Source: Hyphomicrobiales bacterium
GTDB taxonomy: Bacteria; Pseudomonadota; Alphaproteobacteria; Rhizobiales; Beijerinckiaceae
NCBI GenBank assembly: GCA_900473415.1
Contig: UCLR01000042.1
Coordinates: 19,356-83,355, forward strand
DNA length: 64,000 bases
Direction of reading: 5' to 3'
The notes beneath the pieces are model-generated. The model worked only from the letters and a program-made list of their open reading frames with translations. It was not told the origin of the DNA and searched no databases. Positions 17,122-25,067 of the stretch are shown here, piece after piece. Each line of letters opens with the position of its first letter. Positions within the stretch are counted from its first letter, which is position 1. The position numbers and the translations under genes were made by a program.

Positions 17122-18681
17122 ATGTACGACATCAGATGGATTCGCGAGAACGCCGAGGCGTTCGACAAGGGCTTGACGCGGCGGGGGCTCGAGCCGCTGT
17201 CGTCCTCGCTGCTCGCGCTCGATGATGCCCGCCGCTCCGCCATCAGCAAGGCCCAGGCCGCGCAGGAACGTCGCAACGCCCTCTCCAAGGAGATCGGCAA
17301 GGCGATGGCCGCGAAGGACGCTGCGCTTGCCGAGACGCTCAAGACCGAAGTCGCGGGGCTGAAGGACCAGCAGCCGGCGCTGGAGGCCGAGGAGAAAGCC
17401 GCCAAGGACGCGCTCGACGAGAAGCTCGCCGCCATCCCGAACATGCCCTTCGACGATGTGCCGGACGGTGCAGACGAGCACGGCAATGTCGTGCTGCACG
17501 CCCATGGCATCAAGCCGGAGGAGCGCGGGTTGCTCGCCGGGGTCAACGATCCCAAGCAGCATTTCGAGCTCGGCGAAGCGCTCGGCCAAATGGATTTCGA
17601 GAAGGCCGCTAAGCTCTCGGGCGCGCGCTTTGTCGTTCTGGAGCGCCAGATCGCACGTCTCTCGCGCGCGCTCGGGCAGTTCATGCTCGACACCCACACC
17701 GAGGAGCATGGCTACACCGAGGTCAACCCGCCGCTGCTGGTGCGCGACGATGCGATGTTCGGCACGGCACAGCTGCCAAAGTTCGCGGGCGACCAGTTCC
17801 GCGCGGTGGCCTTCGAGATGCCCGAGCATCTCAAGAACCATGGCGCGGCCGCCGAGATCTGGGAGTCGCTGGCGCAGAGCTGGGCTTCCGAAGAGGGCAA
17901 GCTGGAGCAGGCGACCTTCGAATCGGTGATGCAGGCGGTCTATGACGACAAGGTCGCCGAGGACGAACGCCACCAGATCAAGGCCTTCGTCGAGCGACTG
18001 CGTCGCGACCTCGCGATTGCGCGGCATGGTCAGGCCCGCGCCGAGCAATGGGGCGAGGCCTTCGGGAGCGGCCACTGGCTGATCCCGACCGCCGAGGTGC
18101 CGCTCACCAACCTCGCCCGGGAATCGATCCTCTCCGAGGAAGAGCTGCCGCTGCGCTACACGGCGCTGACGCCCTGCTTCCGGGCCGAGGCCGGCTCGGC
18201 GGGCCGCGACACGCGCGGCATGCTGCGCCAGCACCAGTTCGAGAAGGTCGAGCTCGTCTCGATCACCGCGCCGGAGAAATCGCGCGAGGAGCACGAGCGG
18301 ATGCTCGCCTGCGCCGAGAACGTGCTGAAGAAGCTCGACCTGCATTATCGCGTCATGACGCTGTGCACCGGCGATATGGGCTTCGCCTCGCAGAAGACCT
18401 GGGACATCGAGGTGTGGCTGCCGGGGCAGAAGACCTATCGCGAGATCTCGTCCTGCTCGGTCTGCGGCGATTTCCAGGCGCGGCGGATGAATGCCCGCTA
18501 CAAGACCAAGGACGGCAAGGGGCCGTTCTTCGTCCACACGCTCAACGGCTCGGGGACGGCGGTTGGCCGCGCGCTGATCGCGGTGATGGAGACCTACCAG
18601 AACGCCGACGGCTCGATCACCGTGCCGGAGGTGCTGCGGCCGTATATGCGGGGCGTGGCGAAGATCGAGAAGGCGGCCTGA
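17122..18681 (+). CDS. serS: Seryl-tRNA synthetase with an internal insertion
   Basis: A 519-residue class II synthetase; the family norm is about 425. The N-terminal coiled-coil tRNA arm (about 30-105) is followed by motif 2 (PCFRAEAGSAGRDTRGMLRQ, about 351-370) and motif 3 (GSGTAVGRALIAVMETYQ, about 477-493). Between FAGDQF (221-226) and LIPTAEVPLTN (320-330), where E. coli SerRS has about 15 residues, there are 93, mostly charged and predicted helical. The catalytic motifs are intact, so it should still charge tRNA-Ser and tRNA-Sec. The ATG at 17122 gives the family N-terminus; longer reading is possible to 17032. surE begins 3 bp after the stop. Confidence 0.96.
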   Translation: MYDIRWIRENAEAFDKGLTRRGLEPLSSSLLALDDARRSAISKAQAAQERRNALSKEIGKAMAAKDAALAETLKTEVAGLKDQQPALEAEEKAAKDALDEKLAAIPNMPFDDVPDGADEHGNVVLHAHGIKPEERGLLAGVNDPKQHFELGEALGQMDFEKAAKLSGARFVVLERQIARLSRALGQFMLDTHTEEHGYTEVNPPLLVRDDAMFGTAQLPKFAGDQFRAVAFEMPEHLKNHGAAAEIWESLAQSWASEEGKLEQATFESVMQAVYDDKVAEDERHQIKAFVERLRRDLAIARHGQARAEQWGEAFGSGHWLIPTAEVPLTNLARESILSEEELPLRYTALTPCFRAEAGSAGRDTRGMLRQHQFEKVELVSITAPEKSREEHERMLACAENVLKKLDLHYRVMTLCTGDMGFASQKTWDIEVWLPGQKTYREISSCSVCGDFQARRMNARYKTKDGKGPFFVHTLNGSGTAVGRALIAVMETYQNADGSITVPEVLRPYMRGVAKIEKAA

Positions 18682-18684
18682 TCC

Positions 18685-19446
18685 ATGCGTATCCTCGTGA
18701 CCAATGACGACGGCATCCATGCCGAAGGCTTGAGCGTCCTGGAGCGGATCGCTGGCCAGCTTTCCGACGATGTCTGGGTCGTAGCACCCGAAAGCGACCA
18801 GTCGGGCGTGGCGCATTCGCTGTCGCTCTCGAACCCGCTGCGCCTGCGCGAGATCAGCGAGAAGCGCTTTGCTGTCGCCGGCACGCCGACAGACTGCGTG
18901 ATCATGGCGGTGCGCTCCGTCATGGCGGAGGTGCGGCCCGACCTCGTGCTCTCCGGCGTCAACCGCGGTTCCAACGTCGCGGAGGACGTGACCTATTCCG
19001 GCACCATCGCCGCGGCGATGGAGGGGACGCTGCTCGGCATCCCGTCGATCGCGATAAGCCAGGCCTATACGCCGGGTGACCGCAACAACATCCGCTGGGA
19101 CTGCGCCGAGCATCACGCGCCCGGCATCATCCGCCGGCTGCTGGAGGAGGGCATTCCCGAGGGCGTGCTCTTCAACCTCAACTTCCCCAATGCGGGGCCG
19201 AGCGAGGTGCAGGGCGTCTCCGTGACCGTGCAGGGCCGGCGCGACCAGGAACTGGTCAAGCTGGAGCCCCGCAAGGACGGGCGGGGCAATCCCTATTTCT
19301 GGATCGCCTTCCAGCGCAGCCGCAAGGAGCCGGCGAACGGCACGGACCTGCGCGCCATGGCCGAGAACCGCATCTCGATCACGCCGCTGGAGCTCGACCT
19401 GACTCATGAGCCGACGCTGACGCGCTTCGCTCAGGTCTTCGCCTGA
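18685..19446 (+). CDS. surE: 5'/3'-nucleotidase SurE
   Basis: A 253-residue SurE of normal length. It is a metal-dependent phosphatase that dephosphorylates 5'- and 3'-nucleoside monophosphates and short polyphosphate. The N-terminal metal site VTNDDGIHAEGL (D8, D9) and the conserved LSGVNRGSNVAEDVTYSGT block (about 91-109, with the metal-binding Asn) are complete. It is packed between serS and pcm; surE-pcm-nlpD is a gene order shared with E. coli, supporting all three calls. Confidence 0.96.
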   Translation: MRILVTNDDGIHAEGLSVLERIAGQLSDDVWVVAPESDQSGVAHSLSLSNPLRLREISEKRFAVAGTPTDCVIMAVRSVMAEVRPDLVLSGVNRGSNVAEDVTYSGTIAAAMEGTLLGIPSIAISQAYTPGDRNNIRWDCAEHHAPGIIRRLLEEGIPEGVLFNLNFPNAGPSEVQGVSVTVQGRRDQELVKLEPRKDGRGNPYFWIAFQRSRKEPANGTDLRAMAENRISITPLELDLTHEPTLTRFAQVFA

Positions 19447-19479
19447 GGGCCTTGGCCTGAGGACCCACGGGGAGGGGGC

Positions 19480-20142
19480 ATGAGCGAGGAGGTGCCGGCC
19501 AGCGAGGGCGAGCGCACCGTCGCATTCCTGCTGTCGCTGCGGGCGCGGGGCGTGCGCGACCTCGCCTTGCTGCGCGCGATGGAGCGGGTGCCGCGCGACC
19601 GGTTCGCTCCCGCGCGATTCGCCGATCTCGCCCGCGAGGACGTCTCGGTGCCGCTGCCCTGCGGCCAGACGATGACCGCTCCGCACACCGTCGCCAACCT
19701 GCTCGGCGCGCTCGACATGCAGCAGGGCGCCCGCGTGCTCGAGGTCGGCACCGGCTCCGGCTATGTCTCGGCGCTGCTCGCGGCGCTGGGCGGAGAGGTC
19801 GTCTCGCTTGAACGCTATCGCTCGCTGGCGCTGGCGGCGCATGAGCGGGTGAGCGGCAGCGGCTTCGGCAAGGTCGTCGATCTGCGTCATGCCGACGGCT
19901 TCCAGCCCGACCGCACGCTCGGGCGCTTCGACCGCATCCTCGTCAACGGCGTCACCCATTCCGTGCCCGAGGCGCTGCTGATGCGGCTTGCTCCCGGCGG
20001 GCGCCTCGTCGGGGCGCTCAGGGTTGAGGGCGCGGCGCGGCGCGTCGTGGTCACGCGCCTCGATGAGGGGCAGTTCGACCATGCGACGGGGCCGGCCTTG
20101 CGCCTGCCGCCGCTGATCCCGGGCATCTCGCGCGCGCTTTGA
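19480..20142 (+). CDS. pcm: Protein-L-isoaspartate O-methyltransferase
   Basis: A 220-residue SAM-dependent methyltransferase that starts repair of isoaspartyl residues in damaged proteins. The order ERVPRDRFAP, PLPCGQTMTAPHTVANLL (about 58-75) and SAM motif I LEVGTGSGYVSALL (87-100) is that of PCMT. The family usually has a serine in the substrate loop (QTISQP); here it is QTMTAP, a conservative Thr. A strong GGGGAGGGGG site precedes the ATG. It sits between surE and the NlpD-like gene as in E. coli. Confidence 0.93.
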   Translation: MSEEVPASEGERTVAFLLSLRARGVRDLALLRAMERVPRDRFAPARFADLAREDVSVPLPCGQTMTAPHTVANLLGALDMQQGARVLEVGTGSGYVSALLAALGGEVVSLERYRSLALAAHERVSGSGFGKVVDLRHADGFQPDRTLGRFDRILVNGVTHSVPEALLMRLAPGGRLVGALRVEGAARRVVVTRLDEGQFDHATGPALRLPPLIPGISRAL

Positions 20143-20308
20143 TGGCCCGTGAGACGGGGCGCGCAGGGCGCCCTGCGGCATCGAGCCTGATTTCACGCGC
20201 GCAAGACGGAAAAATTTGAACCCGCGAATCCGGATCGAAACGCTTTCGTAACCTCAATCCGATCTTAATGCGGACTATCGAGTTGCGTCGTTCGCGAGTG
20301 CTCAATCA

Positions 20309-21661
20309 ATGCATTGCCAAGCTGGATCGTTTCCTCACCGCGTTCTCCGCCGTTTGTCGACGGTCTGCCTGCTTGCCCTCGGTGTCAGCGCTTGCTCGTC
20401 GGATACGATGCGCTTCACTGACGCCCCGTTCGACAATCCCTTCAGGACCGCCCAGTCACCGGCTCCGGCCCGCGATCCGGCGACGACCGGCTCGATCGGC
20501 CGCGTCGCCAGCGCGCCGCTGCAGCCGATCCCGGCGGCTCCGGCCGTGCGGGCCCAGTCCCTGCCGCCGCCGCAATCGGCTGTCGCGCTGAGCGCGCCGC
20601 CGGCGCAGTCGGTGGCCGGTAGCGCCAATGGCTGGTCGGCTCAGGGCGGCACGCCGGTCGTGGTCGCCCAGGGCGAGAGCCTCGACATGATCTCGTCGCG
20701 CTACGGCGTTCCGCGTGCGGCCATCATGTCCGCAAACGGGCTGAGCAACGCCAATGTGGCGCCCGGCTCGCGTATCGTGATTCCGGTCTACAATGCTGGT
20801 GGCGCGGCTCCGGTCGCCACGGCTCCGGCTGCTCCGGCGCGCAACGAGACGCCGCGCTTCGTCGCCGGTCCGGCTCCGGCCCGTCAGGCTGCGCCGGCCC
20901 CCGAGGCGAAGACGAAAGTCCAGTCTGCCGCCGAAGCCAGGAAGGCCGCCGCTGAGGCGAAGGCTGCCGAGGCCGCCGAAGCCAAGGCCAAGGCTGCTGC
21001 CGACGCCCAGGCCATGCGTGAATCGCGCGCCCGCTTCGCTGCCGAGGCCAAGGCCAAGGCGGATGCCCGCAAGGCAGGCGCTGCCGCTCCGGCGGCCAAG
21101 CCTCTCGCCGAGGCGAAGCCCGCGCCCGTACAGCAGCCGGCCAAGGTGGCCGCGCCTGCGCCACAGCCGGCCAAGCCGGTCGCGGTGGCGAGCGCGCCGG
21201 CCGTCGAGCCGAAGCCGACTGCGATCCCCAAGGCCGAGCCCGAGCCGAAGACCACTGCCAGCCTGCCCAAGCAGGAAGAAGACGCCGCCTCCGACAAGGC
21301 CGATTTCCGCTGGCCGGCGCGTGGCCGGGTGATTTCGGGCTACAGCAAGGGCGGCAATGAAGGCATCAACATCGCGGTTCCCGAAGGTACGCCCGTCAAG
21401 GCAGCCGAGGGCGGCACCGTCGCCTATGCCGGCAGCGAGTTGAAGGGCTACGGCAACCTCGTCCTGATCCGCCACCCGAATGGCTACGTCTCGGCCTACG
21501 CCCACAATGGCGATCTCAAGGTGAAGCGCGGCGACGTCGTCAAGCGCGGCCAGGTCGTGGCGAATTCCGGTCAGACCGGCAACGTCTCCTCGCCGCAGCT
21601 CCATTTCGAACTGCGCAAGGGCTCGACCCCGGTCGATCCCACGCCCTACCTGAACAACTGA
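20309..21661 (+). CDS. NlpD-like lipoprotein: LysM plus degenerate LytM (M23) domain
   Basis: A 450-residue outer-membrane-type lipoprotein: lipobox LGVSAC (C29), a LysM peptidoglycan-binding domain at about 116-160 (VAQGESLDMISSRYGVP), a long Ala/Lys/Glu-rich, probably helical linker (about 195-285) and an M23/LytM domain from about 335. The LytM zinc ligands are missing: N350 and N354 replace the first His and Asp, and QLHFE replaces HLHFE. The same losses occur in E. coli NlpD, which activates AmiC-type amidases instead of cutting peptidoglycan. The position after surE-pcm matches nlpD. Divisome amidase activation is therefore inferred. Confidence 0.88.
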   Translation: MHCQAGSFPHRVLRRLSTVCLLALGVSACSSDTMRFTDAPFDNPFRTAQSPAPARDPATTGSIGRVASAPLQPIPAAPAVRAQSLPPPQSAVALSAPPAQSVAGSANGWSAQGGTPVVVAQGESLDMISSRYGVPRAAIMSANGLSNANVAPGSRIVIPVYNAGGAAPVATAPAAPARNETPRFVAGPAPARQAAPAPEAKTKVQSAAEARKAAAEAKAAEAAEAKAKAAADAQAMRESRARFAAEAKAKADARKAGAAAPAAKPLAEAKPAPVQQPAKVAAPAPQPAKPVAVASAPAVEPKPTAIPKAEPEPKTTASLPKQEEDAASDKADFRWPARGRVISGYSKGGNEGINIAVPEGTPVKAAEGGTVAYAGSELKGYGNLVLIRHPNGYVSAYAHNGDLKVKRGDVVKRGQVVANSGQTGNVSSPQLHFELRKGSTPVDPTPYLNN

Positions 21662-21687
21662 CGGGCTGACGCCCGGAAAGGTTCCCA

Positions 21688-21721
21688 TTTCGATCGGTAT
21701 GCGAGACCCTCCCGATCGAAA
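21688..21721 (+). other. Hairpin in the 3' region of the NlpD-like gene
   Basis: Perfect 10-base arms TTTCGATCGG and CCGATCGAAA enclose a 14-base loop, immediately before the GC-rich terminator. It may stabilise the 3' end of the transcript or add to termination. Confidence 0.55.
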
Positions 21722-21726
21722 AAGGA

Positions 21727-21761
21727 ACGGGGCGGCCCCAGAATGGGCCGCCCCGTTTTTT
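21727..21761 (+). terminator. Rho-independent terminator of the NlpD-like gene
   Basis: A 12-base perfect stem (ACGGGGCGGCCC and GGGCCGCCCCGT), a 6-base loop and a T6 run. It is the strongest terminator in the window and ends the serS-surE-pcm-nlpD stretch. Confidence 0.95.
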
Positions 21762-21790
21762 CGTTTTGGCTGCTTGCACTGTGACCACGC

Positions 21791-21868
21791 CGTCATCCCG
21801 GGCTAGAACTCAGGGCTCTACGATGGATTCCGGATCGGCGCGGCTTCGCCGCTTGTCCGGGATGACGG
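21791..21868. repeat. Dispersed palindromic repeat, copy 7 (left arm shortened)
   Basis: The left arm CGTCATCCCGGGCT is cut short and joined to CTACGATGGATTCCGGATCG and a full right arm TTGTCCGGGATGACGGCA. It lies between the convergent NlpD-like and DUF815 genes. Confidence 0.8.
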
Positions 21869-21878
21869 CAGAGGAGAG

Positions 21879-22766
21879 TTAGGCTCCCTCCAGCTTCTTG
21901 CCCAACCGGCCGGCGAGGTCCTGGATGTATTGCCAGGCGGTGCGGCCCGAGCGGGAGCCGCGCGTCGTCGCCCATTCGAGCGCGTCGCGGCGCAGTTCCT
22001 CGGGCTCCACCTTCAGCCCGAAATGGCCGACATAGCCGTCGATCATCTCCAGATATTCGTCCTGGCTGCATTTGTGGAAACCGAGCCACAGGCCGAAGCG
22101 GTCCGAGAGCGAGACTTTCTCTTCGATCGCCTCGCCCGGATTGATCGAGGTCGAGCGCTCGTTGTCCATCATGTCGCGCGGCAGCAGGTGGCGGCGATTC
22201 GAGGTGGCGTAGAACACGACATTGTCGGGCCGGCCCTCGACGCCGCCGTCGAGCACTGCCTTCAGCGACTTGTAGGAGGTGTCGTCGCTGTCGAAGGAGA
22301 GATCGTCGCAGAAGACGATGAAGTGGTGCGGATCAGGGCGCAGCAGGCCCATCAGCGCCGGCAGGCTCTCGATGTCCTCGCGATGGATCTCGATCAGCTT
22401 CAGCGGCAGCGCGTCCTTTCCGAGGTGCTGGTTGGTGTCGGCATGGACGGCCTTGACCAGCGACGATTTGCCCATGCCGCGCGCGCCCCAGAGCAGGACG
22501 TTGTTGGCCGGCAGACCGCGGGCGAAGCGCTCGGTGTTTTCGGCCAGCGTGTCGCGCACGCGGTCGACGCCGCGCAGCAGGGCGAGCGCGACGCGGTTGA
22601 CTTTGGGTACCGGGACGAGCTCGGAGCCCACGGCCTGCCAGACGAAGGCATCGGCGGCCTTGAGGTCGACCGGCTTGCGCCGGGGAGGGGCGATGCGCTC
22701 GAGCGCGTCGGCAATCCGCAGCAGCGTCGCGAGCGTCTGGTCGGGGGCGGTCTCGGTCGTGGTCAT
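21879..22766 (-). CDS. DUF815-family AAA-type ATPase
   Basis: A 295-residue P-loop protein. Walker A is GARGMGKSS (94-102) and Walker B FIVFCDDLSFD (149-159); the rest matches the DUF815 pattern (NNVLLWGARGMGKSSLV, and YATSNRRHLLPRDM with the arginine-rich sensor region). DUF815 ATPases are conserved in alphaproteobacteria, but their job is not established. The gene diverges from yajC. A perfect inverted repeat lies 35-54 bp upstream of its start (22801-22820) and may control it. Confidence 0.85.
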   Translation of the reverse strand: MTTTETAPDQTLATLLRIADALERIAPPRRKPVDLKAADAFVWQAVGSELVPVPKVNRVALALLRGVDRVRDTLAENTERFARGLPANNVLLWGARGMGKSSLVKAVHADTNQHLGKDALPLKLIEIHREDIESLPALMGLLRPDPHHFIVFCDDLSFDSDDTSYKSLKAVLDGGVEGRPDNVVFYATSNRRHLLPRDMMDNERSTSINPGEAIEEKVSLSDRFGLWLGFHKCSQDEYLEMIDGYVGHFGLKVEPEELRRDALEWATTRGSRSGRTAWQYIQDLAGRLGKKLEGA

Positions 22767-22800
22767 GGCAGCTTTGCCTTCGGTTGTCCTGTCGAACCGT

Positions 22801-22820
22801 ACCGTACCGTCCGGTACGGT
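22801..22820. promoter_or_regulatory. Perfect inverted repeat, candidate operator upstream of the DUF815 ATPase
   Basis: ACCGTACCG and CGGTACGGT are exact inverted arms of nine bases around a TC centre. One further ACCGT unit stands directly to the left. The size and symmetry are like a TetR-type operator. The site lies 35 bp from the DUF815 start and about 220 bp from the yajC start. No regulator gene is adjacent. Confidence 0.6.
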
Positions 22821-23039
22821 TGCGGCGGGTAGCTAAACCGTGCCGTGGATCGAGCGCAAGGGGCATTGCGCGAATGGCGCCAAGACCATAGGTGAGGGGC
22901 GCGCGCGGTGAACCGGGCGCATCAGATTGATTTCACGGCGTCGGCGGCTATAGTCCGCGCGATTTTCCGGCCAGGCGATGCTTTTGCCGTTTCTTACGGC
23001 CGGCGGCGTACTGCGCCGCTGCGACAGAGGAGTCCTTTC

Positions 23040-23366
23040 GTGATCACCCCCGCTTTCGCCCAGTCGCTCGGAGCAGGTGGCGGCACCGACATGCTGATCC
23101 AGCTCGTGCCGTTCCTGCTGATCTTCGTCATCATGTGGTTCCTGATCATCCGGCCGCAGCAGCGCCGCGCCAAGACCCATCAGGAGATGATCAAGAACGT
23201 GCGCCGCGGCGACACGATCGTGACTTCGGGCGGCCTGATCGCGAAGGTTTCGAAGGTCATCGACGACGCCGAGCTCGAGGCCGAGATCGCCGACGGCGTG
23301 CGCGTGCGCATCGTGCGCGGCATGATCCAGGACGTCCGCTCCAAGAGCGAGCCGGTCAAGAACTAA
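23040..23366 (+). CDS. yajC: Preprotein translocase subunit YajC
   Basis: A 108-residue inner-membrane protein of normal YajC length. One hydrophobic segment (MLIQLVPFLLIFVIMWFLII) is followed by RPQQRRAKTHQEMIKNVRRG and a small beta-rich domain with GGLIAKV, the YajC signature. YajC associates with SecDF-YidC beside SecYEG. The frame is open from 22908, but the GTG at 23040 has AGAGGAG eight bases upstream and gives the normal N-terminus. It heads yajC-secD-secF. Confidence 0.94.
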   Translation: MITPAFAQSLGAGGGTDMLIQLVPFLLIFVIMWFLIIRPQQRRAKTHQEMIKNVRRGDTIVTSGGLIAKVSKVIDDAELEAEIADGVRVRIVRGMIQDVRSKSEPVKN

Positions 23367-23376
23367 GAACGCGGCG

Positions 23377-23405
23377 GCCCTCAGGCCCCATGCGGGCCCG
23401 AGGGC
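23377..23405 (+). other. Intercistronic hairpin between yajC and secD
   Basis: Twelve-base arms GCCCTCAGGCCC and GGGCCCGAGGGC pair with a single mismatch around a 5-base loop. No T-run follows, so it is unlikely to be a terminator; an RNA-processing or stability element is possible. Confidence 0.5.
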
Positions 23406-23428
23406 GACAACAAGGCTGTTCACGCAAG

Positions 23429-25039
23429 ATGCTTCGTCTTCAGGCCCGCAAGGTCATCCTCGTCCTGCTCGTACTGATCATCGGTTGCGGGCTCGCCGTG
23501 CCGAACCTGTTTTCGCCGGAGACGCGCAAGGCGATCGAGCAGAACGCACCGTCCTGGATTCCGCGCGCCTTCCTGCCGATCCATGCAGTGGTGCTGGGCC
23601 TTGATTTGCAAGGCGGCTCACATGTTCTGCTCGAAATCGACCGGGCAGAGCTGGTGCGCAGCCAGGTGACGCAGCTGCGTGACGACGTCCGCCGCATCCT
23701 CCGCGACGAGCGGGTGAGCTTCCAGGGCGGCATCCAGACCACGGCGCGCGGCGTGCAGATCCGTGTGCCGGACCAGGCCGAACGCCAGCGCGTGCTGCCG
23801 AAGCTGCGCGAACTCGCCCAGCCGATCGGCACGCTGGGCGCCTTCGGGCCGTCGGGCAACCAGTCCATCGCGATCACCGATCAGCCCGACGGGCTGATCC
23901 AGCTTTCGGTGACGGAAGCCGGCTCGAACGAGCGCATCCGCCGCGCGGTCGAGCAGGCGATGGAAGTGCTGCGCCGCCGCGTCGACGCGCTCGGCACGAC
24001 GGAGCCGAACATCCAGCGCCAGGGCCTCGACCGCATCCTCGTGCAGGTGCCGGGCCTGCAGGACCCGCAGCGCCTGAAGCAGATCCTCGGCGACACCGCC
24101 AAGCTCGAGTTCCGCCTCGTCGGCGAGGCCAACAGCGCCGATGTCGACATGCTGCCCTCGCAGGATGCGGGCGGGCAGCCGGTGCCGGTGGCGCGCCAGC
24201 CGGTCGTCGACGGCGCGGACCTGATCGACGCGCAGCCGGCCTTCGATTCGCGCTCCGGCCAGCCGATCGTGAACTTCCGCTTCAACATCCGCGGCGCCCA
24301 GCGCTTCGGCCAGATCACCACCGAGAATCTCGGCCGGCCGCTCGCCATCGTGCTCGACAACAAGGTGATCTCCTCGCCGGTCATCCAGTCGCCGATCACC
24401 GGGGGCTCGGGCCAGATCTCCGGCAACTTCACGGTCGAACAGGTCAACAACCTGGCGATCCTGCTGCGCGCCGGCGCGCTGCCAGCCAAGATGACCATCG
24501 TCGAGGAGCGCACCGTCGGTCCGGGCCTCGGCGCAGACTCGATCCGCGCAGGCAAGATGGCGACGCTGATCGCGACCGTTCTGGTGGTGATCTACATGCT
24601 GGCGACCTACGGCATCTTCGGCCTGATCGCGAGCGTCGCGCTTCTGGTCCATGTCGGCCTGATCTTCGGCCTGATGTCCTTCCTGGGGGCGACGATGACG
24701 CTGCCCGGCATCGCCGGCATCGTGCTGACGATCGGCACGGCGGTCGACTCCAACGTGCTGATCTACGAGCGCATGCGCGAGGAAGAGCACCAGGGCCGCA
24801 GCCTTGTCTCGGCGCTCGAAGCCGGCTTCCAGCGCGCCTTCGCGACCATCATCGACTCCAACGTGACGATGCTGATCGCGGCGGTGGCGCTGTTCTCGCT
24901 GGGCTCCGGCCCGGTGCGGGGCTTCGCGGTGGTCTTCATCCTCGGCATCCTCACCACCGTCATCACGGCGGTGACGCTGACGCGGATGCTGATCGCGGTC
25001 TGGTATCGCTGGGCCAGGCCCAAGCACCTTCCGTTCTGA
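23429..25039 (+). CDS. secD: Protein-export membrane protein SecD
   Basis: A 536-residue SecD, the proton-driven late-stage export factor. It has an N-terminal membrane helix (KVILVLLVLIIGCGLAVP), the family block VVLGLDLQGGSHVLLEID (about 53-70), a large periplasmic P1 domain and five C-terminal helices with the D5 region GLGADSIRAGKMATLIA and IVLTIGTAVDSNVLIYERMR, holding the conserved aspartate and the RND-like helix. The frame is open far upstream, but the ATG at 23429 gives the correct N-terminus. secF follows after 28 bp. Confidence 0.96.
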   Translation: MLRLQARKVILVLLVLIIGCGLAVPNLFSPETRKAIEQNAPSWIPRAFLPIHAVVLGLDLQGGSHVLLEIDRAELVRSQVTQLRDDVRRILRDERVSFQGGIQTTARGVQIRVPDQAERQRVLPKLRELAQPIGTLGAFGPSGNQSIAITDQPDGLIQLSVTEAGSNERIRRAVEQAMEVLRRRVDALGTTEPNIQRQGLDRILVQVPGLQDPQRLKQILGDTAKLEFRLVGEANSADVDMLPSQDAGGQPVPVARQPVVDGADLIDAQPAFDSRSGQPIVNFRFNIRGAQRFGQITTENLGRPLAIVLDNKVISSPVIQSPITGGSGQISGNFTVEQVNNLAILLRAGALPAKMTIVEERTVGPGLGADSIRAGKMATLIATVLVVIYMLATYGIFGLIASVALLVHVGLIFGLMSFLGATMTLPGIAGIVLTIGTAVDSNVLIYERMREEEHQGRSLVSALEAGFQRAFATIIDSNVTMLIAAVALFSLGSGPVRGFAVVFILGILTTVITAVTLTRMLIAVWYRWARPKHLPF

Positions 25040-25067
25040 CGCTGCCAACCCTTAGAGGAGATTGGCC

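Noticed and set aside
17074..20196. A 1040-codon open frame on the minus strand across serS, surE and pcm
   Set aside because: It is antisense to three clear genes and its translation is Arg/His/Asp-rich with no family pattern, as expected of a shadow frame in GC-rich DNA.
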